NCBI RefSeq assembly: GCF_007828835.1
Contig: NZ_VIVL01000001.1
Span: 744,001-808,000, forward strand
DNA length: 64,000 nt
Origin: Variovorax beijingensis
Lineage (GTDB): Bacteria > Pseudomonadota > Gammaproteobacteria > Burkholderiales > Burkholderiaceae_C
Direction: 5' to 3'
Positions 25,390 to 33,900 of this stretch are shown piece by piece. The first letter of the stretch is position 1, and each line of letters opens with the position of its first letter. Below the pieces are notes generated by a model, which was given only the letters and a program-made list of their open reading frames with translations, was not told where the DNA came from and made no database searches. A program made the position numbers and the translations under genes.

Positions 25390-27348
25390 TCACCCGGCGG
25401 GCAACTCGACCGGAAAGCGCAGCGCCACGGTGGTGCCATCGGGCGTCGGCCGGATGTCCAGCGTGCCGTTCAGCCGGCGTGCGCGCGCCTCCATGTTGCG
25501 AAGGCCCATGCCGGCGTGCGCGTCGCGGCCGGCGGTGAATCCGCTGCCGTCGTCGGCCACCGAGAGCGAGAGCTGTCCGTCGGCCGCCTCGATGCCGATG
25601 CGCACCTTCGAGGCGCGGCTGTGCTTGAGCACGTTGGCCAGCGCTTCCTGCAGCAGCCGCAGAAAGTCGAGCCCGCGCCGGTCGTCGAGGCGGCACTGGT
25701 CGAGGCCCTGCAATGCCCAGGTGCATTCGATGCCGGCCGCCTCCAGCACGCGCGTGGTGCGGTGGCGCAATGGCGCGATCCGTTCGGACAGCCGGTCGGT
25801 GTCGTCGAGTGACGAGCTTTCGATGATCAGGCGCAGGTCGTCGCGCACCTCCTTGAGCGCCCACAGCGCGGTGTCGTGGCCGGCCGCGCTGCGGTTCTCG
25901 AGCGAGGCGATGTGGCCGCTGAGCGTCATGCCCAGGCCGTCGTGCAGGTCGCGCACCAGGTTCATGCGTTCGGCCAGGCGCGTGTTCTGCAGTTCGGTGG
26001 CGTGCTCGCGGTGCAGCATCGAGGACAGGCGCCGGGTGGCGTCCTCCACGTGGTGGCGCAGTTCGTCGTTGAAATGTTCGACCAGGCGCATGCCGACCAC
26101 GAAGCGCCAGGTCAGCACGAAGGAGATGCCCACCAGCATCGCGCTGGAGGACCAGGGCGTGTAGTAGAGGTTGGTGGCCAGCACACCGTGGAACACGAGC
26201 ACGTCGTGCGTGCCGGCGGCCAGCGGCAGCAGGGTGCACAACGCCAGCGCCTGCACCTCGCGCTTGCGCGGCGAGGCCAGCGCATGGCGGCAGATGATCC
26301 AGGCACTGAGCGTGTAGGTGGCCAGCGCCACCACCACCGCGGCGCCGCGCACCGGCGACAGCAGCGCGTGCGCGTGCGGCGCGAGCCACAGGGCGGCCGT
26401 GGTCAGGCCGACGGCGCCGCCGATGAGCTGCACCGCGCGGCGCCGCCGCAGGCCGCAGAAGCGCAGGGCGAACATCAGGAAGGCGGCGGTGCCCAGCACC
26501 AGGGCGGACATGTTGACGGCCTGGTAGGTGTCGGTGCTGCCGAAGGGCCAGGTGCTCCGCGCGACGTAGTTGTAGCCCACCGGCACCCACAGCAGCGAGA
26601 ACAGGCTGAACCAGCCGTAGAAGGTCTCGTTGCGCCGCAGCAGCCAGAACAGGCCGTAGAGCACACCCATGGCAAGGGTGATGCCCAGGCTCAGCATGTG
26701 CAGCGACTCCCGGATCAGCCGCTCGTGCCGGTAGTGCGCATCGGCCGCGGCCGGGGTGTCCACCAGCACCGGACCGAGGCCGGGCGCATAGGCTGCAAGG
26801 CCCGAGACGCGCACCAGCAGCTCGTTGGGCCCGGGGCGCAGCAGCGGCGCGCTCAAGAGCCAGTGGCGCGGATGGTTCCAGCTGCGCGACAGCGGCTCCT
26901 CGAGCTGCGGGTCGCGCGCCAGCAGGGCGCCATTGAGGTAGATGGCGCCGGCCATCGAGAGATAGTCCATCGCGAGGCCCCGCGGCGCGGGCGCGCCGGC
27001 CGTGGCGGGCTCGCTCCACCGCAGGCGGTACCACACCACGCCGTCGTGCGCCGGCCAGCGCCCGGCCCAGGCGTCGGGCAGCGTCACCGCGGTCCAGCCC
27101 TCGGCCGGCGGCGTGTCGGGGCTCGCCGGGTCGGCACGCGCGACCTCGATGCGTTCGAAGCCGGGCGCATCGAGCGCGGCGGCCGGCGCCAGGCCCGCAA
27201 GCAGGAACAGGAACAGCAGGACCGCCAGCAGTTGCCGCAGTACGCGGCCGCGCCGGATCAGGGCAGCAGGCCACGCCCGCGGGCGCTGTGGACGGCCGCG
27301 GCCCGCGAGTGCACCGCGAGCTTGCGATAGATGTTCTTGGCGTGGCAT
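25390..27348 (-). CDS. 7TMR-DISM sensor histidine kinase (HisKA_3/HATPase_c, NarX/DegS-like)
   Basis: A 652-residue membrane kinase. A signal/first membrane segment (about residues 36-58) is followed by a periplasmic jelly-roll 7TMR-DISM extracellular domain (about 65-200; AIYLNGALLARD). A bundle of seven hydrophobic helices occupies about 215-420. The dimerization motif has His469 in RDLHDGLGM, and the ATPase has N-box QEALANVLKHS, G1 box DDGSGF and G2 box GMGLRNM. The extracellular fold suggests a carbohydrate-like or other small ligand. The only in-frame ATG gives a 91-nt overlap with the response regulator gene, so the true start is uncertain. Confidence 0.87.
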   Translation of the reverse strand: MPRQEHLSQARGALAGRGRPQRPRAWPAALIRRGRVLRQLLAVLLFLFLLAGLAPAAALDAPGFERIEVARADPASPDTPPAEGWTAVTLPDAWAGRWPAHDGVVWYRLRWSEPATAGAPAPRGLAMDYLSMAGAIYLNGALLARDPQLEEPLSRSWNHPRHWLLSAPLLRPGPNELLVRVSGLAAYAPGLGPVLVDTPAAADAHYRHERLIRESLHMLSLGITLAMGVLYGLFWLLRRNETFYGWFSLFSLLWVPVGYNYVARSTWPFGSTDTYQAVNMSALVLGTAAFLMFALRFCGLRRRRAVQLIGGAVGLTTAALWLAPHAHALLSPVRGAAVVVALATYTLSAWIICRHALASPRKREVQALALCTLLPLAAGTHDVLVFHGVLATNLYYTPWSSSAMLVGISFVLTWRFVVGMRLVEHFNDELRHHVEDATRRLSSMLHREHATELQNTRLAERMNLVRDLHDGLGMTLSGHIASLENRSAAGHDTALWALKEVRDDLRLIIESSSLDDTDRLSERIAPLRHRTTRVLEAAGIECTWALQGLDQCRLDDRRGLDFLRLLQEALANVLKHSRASKVRIGIEAADGQLSLSVADDGSGFTAGRDAHAGMGLRNMEARARRLNGTLDIRPTPDGTTVALRFPVELPAG

Positions 27349-27935
27349 TCGACGGTATTGACCGAGATGTACAGGCTTTGCGCGATCTCGCGGTTGCTCT
27401 GCCCCTGCGCCACCAGTTCGAGCACCTCGATCTCGCGTTCGCTGAGCAGGCCCGCGTCCGCTGGGGCGGCTGCCATCCTAACCACCTGCGCGGCCGGCGG
27501 CTCGGCCATCAGTTGCAGGATGCGCCGCGCGATCACGGGGTCGATGGGAGCGCCGCCGCGCTGCATGCTGCGCAGCGAGAGCTCCAGCTCCACGTCCTCG
27601 CCGTTCTTCAGCAGGTAGCCGGTCGCGCCGCCGCGGATGGCGCGCAGCACGGTCGCGTCGTCGCCGAGGCTGGAGACGATCACCGTCTCGGTCTGCGGCG
27701 CATGCGCCTGCATCCATTCCACGAGCTCGATGCCGCTGCCGTCGGGCAGGCCGACGTCGACCAGCGCGAGATCGAAGCGCCGCAGGGCCAGCTGCGCCCG
27801 TGCGTGCGCCAGCGAATCGGCCTGCTCGCACAGCGCGTGGCCGTGCACCTGCAAGACGATGCGCTGCAGGCGCCGGCGCACGGGTTCGTCGTCATCGACG
27901 ATCAGGACGTTCAACAGCAAGCGCTCTTCCTTCAT
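27258..27935 (-). CDS. NarL/FixJ-family response regulator
   Basis: A 225-residue regulator with an N-terminal receiver domain and a C-terminal LuxR-type HTH. The acidic pocket is in LIVDDDEPV and the phospho-acceptor is Asp60 in LALVDVGLPDGSG. Conserved Ser/Thr and Lys occur in VIVSSLGDD and GYLLKNGED. The HTH reads LSEREIEVLELVAQGQSNREI, then SVNTVECHAKNIYRKL. It is the cognate partner of the overlapping kinase. It lies 51 nt downstream of the giant adhesin gene in the same direction, so it may share that transcript and control it, as BvgA controls FHA in Bordetella. The start could also be a TTG 12-15 nt inside. Confidence 0.92.
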   Translation of the reverse strand: MKEERLLLNVLIVDDDEPVRRRLQRIVLQVHGHALCEQADSLAHARAQLALRRFDLALVDVGLPDGSGIELVEWMQAHAPQTETVIVSSLGDDATVLRAIRGGATGYLLKNGEDVELELSLRSMQRGGAPIDPVIARRILQLMAEPPAAQVVRMAAAPADAGLLSEREIEVLELVAQGQSNREIAQSLYISVNTVECHAKNIYRKLAVHSRAAAVHSARGRGLLP

Positions 27936-27986
27936 CGGGCCATGCCGGCGGCAGGGTGGGCCTGGATTCTCTCAACAACTTCCATG

Positions 27987-30900
27987 TCATTGGCCGGAGA
28001 AGCGCATCGGCACCGTCTTGGTCGTGCCGTCGGCCTGCGGCACGCTGACGTTGACCTTGAGTTCGCCCTTGAAGCCGGCCGGCGGTTTGCCCTGGAAGGT
28101 GCCGGTCTTCGGGTCGAACTTCAGCCATGCCGGCAGCGGCTTGCCGTCGCTGGTCAGGGCCTGGGGCGCCTTGCCAGGCGGCATCGCGGCGGGCAGCGGG
28201 ACGCTGGCCGTGACCTGCTGCGCGCCGGGCGTCGACTTGCCCTGGTTGATGACGATGCCGCCCGCGCCGCCGCTGATCGCGGTGTTCTGCACGGTGGTGT
28301 TCTTCTGCTTGTCCACATAGACGTTGGCCATGCCGCCGCCCTTCTGCTGTTCGTAGGGGGAGGCCGGGGGCTTGGGGGCAGGTGCGGCCGGTGTGCCTGC
28401 CGCAGCTGCTGCCGTGGGCGTCGGCGGCGGTGGCACGGCCGGTGGATTGTTGCTGCCGGGCGTCGCGGGGGGAGGCGTCGTCGGTGGCTGGCTGGGAGCC
28501 GGCGGGGCTGTGGTTGGAGCGGGGGCAGGTGCGGGTGCCGGTGCCGGTGCAGCCGGAGGGTTCGTCTTCGCACCCGTCTTGCCGGAGGGCGTCATGCTCG
28601 ATCCGGAGGCGGAGGCCGAGAAGCCCACCAACTGCGAGCTGCTGGTGCTGACGGCCGCCTTGGTCTCGAAGCTGCCGCCGGTGTCGACCGCCACGCCGTT
28701 GGCCGCCGCCACCTGGGTGCCTTCGAGCGAGGTGTTGCCGCCCGAGGACAGGCTGATCTTTCCGCCGCTCGAAATGCTGCCGGCGGTGGCGATGTTGCTG
28801 TCGGACTTGGACGAGCCGACGCCGAGCGACGCCTGCCCGCTGCGGTGGTTGACGGCCGTGCCCTTGTCGGAGGGCAGGCTGCCGATGAAGGTGCTGCCCG
28901 TGACCTTCTCCTTGTTGCCGCCGCCGCCCGCCGCCGAGACGTCGACGCTGAGCGACTCGCTGGTGGCAATGGTGCGCGCCGCGTTCATCGCCAGGTTGCC
29001 GCCGGCCGCCACCGTCACGTCGCCGGCCGTGCTGGCGATGGCCGTGCCGGTGAAGCTCGCGTCGCCGCCGCTGCGCAGCGTCAGCGGCCCGCTGCCGCTC
29101 GAAATGCTGCCGGCCACGTCCTGGTCGAGGCTGCTGCGCGACTTGCCGACGCTCACGTCCACGCTGCCGCTGCCGCCCTTCTTGGTCGCGGTGACGCCGG
29201 CTGCCACGCCGACCTGCTCGCTGCTGGAAGAGGCCGTGTTCTTGGCCGCCGCAAAGTCGAGCTTGCCGCCCGCATCCACGGTGGCTGCGCCGCCCGCGGC
29301 GATGTGGGTGCCTTCCAGGCGCGTGTCGCCCTGCGTCCTGATGGTGAGGTTGCCCCCGCTCGCGATGCCGCCGGCCACCGCGGTGCTGGTGCTCTCCTTG
29401 CTCTTCTCGCCCTGGTAGCTGACCTCGGCGCTGCCGCCCTTGTTGACGATGTCGGCCTTGACCGAGCCGCCCGCGCTCGTCGTGCTGGAACTGCTGCTGC
29501 TCGTGTCCTGCGCAGCCCTGTAGTCGAGCGATCCGGCTTCCAGCGTGACGTTCTTCTTCGCTTCGATCTGCGTGCCCTCGAGCGTGGTCTGGCCGCTCGA
29601 GCTGCTGCTCACGCTGCCGCCCATCCGGATGGTGGACACGACGGCCGTGCTGCTGCTGGATTGCGCGGTCTCCTTGCCGTACTCGTAGCTCGCCTTCACG
29701 CCGCCGCCGACGCCGACGTTCATCGACTGCTTGCTGGCGCCCGGCCCGACCTGGCCCTCCCCCGAAACGCTGGCCGATGCCTCGCCGTAGGCGCCCACCT
29801 TGGCGGTGTGGCTCGTGCTCTCCGAGGAGGCGTAGGTGGTGTTGGCCGCTGCCAGGCTGGTGATGGTTTTGGCCGACTGCTCGAGGTTGCCGCCGCCCTC
29901 GATGCGCGTGCCCACGTCGGTGATGCTGTTGGCCGCCTTGCGCGTGATGTTGTTGCCGGCCGAGAGGCCGGAGGTCACGGCCGTCGTCGATCCTTCGACG
30001 GAGCTCGCCCTGGTGTTCGATCCGTACAGGCCCACTTCGCCCGTGGCCGAGGCGTTGGCCTGGGCGCCCGCCTTGGCGCCGATGCCCACGCCGGCTTCGG
30101 CACTCGCGCCGGCCTGCGCTTTGCCGGATGCATAGAGGCCCGCGGTGGTGCTGCTGCTGGTGTTCGACACCTGGTGCTCGTCGTGCACCGCCTTGAAGCT
30201 CATGTCGGTCGCCGCAAGGCTCATGTCCTTGCCCGCGCTCATGGTCGAACCTTCGAGCGTCAGGTTGTCGCGCGCCGTGACGTCGAGGTTTCCCTTGGCG
30301 TTGATGGCCGAGCCCTGGTGCGTCGTGTCGAGCGTGCGGGTGGTGCTCTTCGTCTGCTGGAAGACGTCGAGGTGGTTCTCGCTCGTGGCCGAGGCACCGG
30401 CATTGGCGTCGGCGCCCGCGTTCGGGTTGCCCTTGCCGCCTGCGGCCGAGGCGCTGACGCCCGCGCCCGATTGGGCCTTGTTGTCGGTGCTGGCCATCAG
30501 CCCGACCTTGGTGGTGGCCGTGCTGGTGGTGGAGGTCTTCTTGTCCTCCGCGGCGAGCAGGTTCACGTTCTGTGCGTTCACCGCCGCGTTGCCGCCGGCA
30601 TTGACGGTCGAGCCCTGCAGCGTGAGGTCCTTCGAGGCATCCACCGCGAGGTTGCCGCCGAAGTTCAGGTTCGAGCCGACATGGCGCAGGTCGGTGGTGT
30701 CGGTGGTCGTGGTGGTGGTCGAGCTGAAGGCCAGGCCCGCGGCACCCTTGCCGGCCGCGCCGGCCGACGCTTCGGCCGAGGCATTGGCGAGCCCGCGCCC
30801 CGAGCCGGCCTTGGACGCCGCCGCGGCACTGGCCGAACCCTTGCCGGAGGCGCCGACCTGCATCACGCCCGTGTTCCTGGTCGTGGTGTGGGTCTCGTCG

Positions 30901-33900
30901 TAGTTGCGGCCCGCCAGCACGTTGACGTTGGTGGCGCTGATCCTGCCGTCGCCCTTGACGTCGACGTTCGAGCCCTGGACGGTGATGTCGTTCTTCGCGG
31001 CGAGGCTGGCGTTGCCGCCCACTTCGAGACTGCTGCCCACGTTGCGCACCGACAGCGAATCGCTGGTCGTCTTCGTGGTGCCGTACAGCGAGTTGTTCAT
31101 GCCGAGGCCGCTCGCCTTGGTCTCGGTGTGCGTCGTCGTCGTGTTCTCTCGCGCGACGATGTTGAGGTTGTTGCCGGCCTGCAGGTCGGCGTTGCCGCCG
31201 ACCTTGGCATCGGTGCCGGCCAGCGTGATGTCGTTGCCGGCCTGCACCGCCAGGTTGCCGCCGACCGTGAGGCCGGACTTCACCTGGGTGACGCTGGTCG
31301 TGGTGCTGTCCTTGGTGCCGCTGCCGTTCTTGACCTGGATGTTCGAGAATGTGCTGCTCGTCTCCTTCTTCTCGATGGTGTCGAAGCTCACGTTGCCGCC
31401 GGCCTTGAGGCTGGCATCGGTGCCGGCGTTCAGGGTGGCGCCGAGGTTCGTGATGTCCTTCTTTGCGTCCAGGGAGAGGGTGCCGGTCGACTCGATGCCC
31501 GCGGTCTTGCCGACCACCGTGTTGTAGAAATGCTCGCCTCCGCCGCCTTCGCTGGCCGTCTTGTTGACGATGCTGCCTTGCGTCGAGCTGAGGCTGACGT
31601 CGCCGCCCTTGATCAGGCCCGACAGGTTGGTGATGTCGCCGGCCGATGCGATCACCAGCGAGCGGCCGCCCACGATGGTGCCGCCGGTGTTGGTCAGCGA
31701 GGTGAGGCTGAGGTCGGCGTCCTGGGCCGAGATGACGGCGCCGCTGGCAATCTTGTTCTTGGTGCCCTGCGCGAGGTAGACCACCGGCGCGAGCACCGTC
31801 TTGCCGCCGATCTCGGTCTGCACCATCCACACGATGTCCTGCTTGAGCGAGGCCTGCTGCTCGGGCGTGAGCGCCTTGCCGTAGACCAGCCCCAGCGAGC
31901 CGCTTTGCGTGGCGGCGCTCTCCATCAGCCCCTTCATCTGCGTGTCGGCGCCCTGGTAGCTCGCGAGCACCGCGCTGCCCGTCTGCTTGATGAGCTGCTG
32001 CTTGACCAGCCAGGCTTCGTAGCTGGCATCGCCCAGGCGCATGGTCAGCTTGTCGGCGTCGTACCCCAGCAGCCGGGTCAGGTAGTCCGACCCGACCGAG
32101 GCGGTGCCCGTCAGGTAGAGCGGATTGCTCTCCACCAGGTATCTCGCGTCTGGCGATCGCGCGGTCACGAAGTAGCCGTTCGGGTTGCCCGGCAGCGCAA
32201 TGTTGATGCCGCCGAAGGATGTCCCCCTCACGCCGTTGGCGGCGTTGGCATCCAGGAAGGACATGGCCGGCAGCGGCCGCGTGCCGGTGCTGCCGCCGAA
32301 AGACGCGGCGTCGACGGCAGCGACGGCCACGCTGGGGCCGCGGCCGACGGCGCTGCCGGGCAACGCGCCCTGGCCGACCGTGCGCGGCGCGTCCGTCGAT
32401 GCGGGCGCAGCGGCTTCGCGCACGCCGTCGAGATTCTGGTCGCTGCCCACGTCCTGCGCCGTGGAGCCGTTGTTGACGAGGCTGAAGCCGGAGCCGCGCA
32501 GGCTCGCGGTGTAGAGGCCGGCCCGCAGCACGTTGTTGGCGCTGGACGACTGCGGGCTGTCTTCGTAGCCGCTGGTGTAGCAGACGGCATCCCACGTGCC
32601 GTTGCGGTCGCACAGGCGGTCTTCGTAATCGATCTTGGGACCCAGCGCCACGTACTTTGTCGTCAGCGAATAGCGAACGATATGCGTGGTGGTGGTGAGC
32701 GCCAGGTTGTCGTTGGTGAACTTCGCGCCGGTGAGCTGGAAGCCGTGGCCCGCATCGTCCGCGATGCCGAGGCCGGCATGCAAGCTGCCGTTCGCCTGCG
32801 CGGGATCGTGCGAGAAGCCCTGCAGGTTCATCGAGGCGCCGGCATAGATGGTGCCGCCGATGTTGCTGCCTTCATGGAACGCCAGCCGCATGTTGCGGCC
32901 GGCCGTGATCTGCGGCATGACCTCCGGCAGTGGCTGCGAATAGGACTGCGTGGTGGTGTAGCTGTACTGGTACAGCGTGGCCTCGTCCTTGTTGCCGCCA
33001 TCCGCAGCCCCGTCGTGGTAGTCGTCGCGCGAGGCGACCTCGGTGTGGGCGCTGTCAGGCCCCCGCGTGGTGATGCGCTCGAGTCCCGGGACCTCGTTCT
33101 TCAGGGTGGCCGCCACGATCGCGATGTCGTTGGCGGCGTTGATGATGCGGCCGTTGAGCAGGGTGTTCGCGCGCAGCGAGAGGCTGTCGTCGCTGTGGAT
33201 GTCGCCCGTGTTGGCGAGCGTGCCGTTGGCCTGGGCGGTGAGCATGCGGCCCGCGTACAGCAGGCCTGCGTTGTTCAGGTTGCCTGCCTGTGCATCGGGC
33301 GTGGCGGCCGCGAGGTCGAGCGTGCCGCCGTTGGCGTGCACTTTCAGGTCGTTGAGCGCCGAGATGGCGCCGGTCGCGCCGACCGCGATCGACGGCGCCT
33401 GCACCTCGAGGTCGTGGGCCGAGAACAGCAGGCCGTCGTTGGTGAAGGCATTCGAAACGTGGATCGTGCCCTTGCCCTGGCGGCTTGCGTCCACCGCGGC
33501 GAGGATGCGGCCGGTCTTGGCGCTCGCGCCGGTTCCCTGGACCGCCAGCGACAGCGCGGAGGCGTCGAGGTCGAGCGTGTACTGCGACACCATCGCCGCC
33601 TGTGCGCCGATGCTGACCTTGCCGATGTTCACGGCGATCGAATCGCCGAGCGCGTTGCCGTTGAGCGCCAGGGTGGAGTTCGCATCGCCTTGCACGCGCA
33701 GCAGGCCGCCGCCTTGCAGCGAGCCGTTGACGGTGGCCGTGAAGCTGTTGGCGCCAAGGGCCTGCAGCGTCAGCGCACCGTTGGCCACGATGTCGCCGTG
33801 GCCCGCCGTGCCGTCCACCTGGGTCGCGAGCCCGCCGCTGCCGATGCCGAGCGTGAGCGCGCCTAGCGACTGCAGCATGCCGGCATTGGCGATGCTCTGG

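Noticed and set aside
27987..28700. Possible contact-dependent inhibition (CdiA-CT/CdiI) module
   Set aside because: No VENN motif, toxin-like domain or small immunity gene follows; the next gene is a response regulator.
27892..32613. A second long minus-strand frame within tpsA
   Set aside because: It is out of frame with the intact FHA-like protein and is a low-complexity Arg/Gln-rich translation.
27288..33866. A 2192-codon open frame antisense to the adhesin gene
   Set aside because: It lies opposite tpsA codons in a GC-rich gene, and its translation is Arg/Ala/Gly/His-rich with no recognisable domain. It is a shadow of codon bias.
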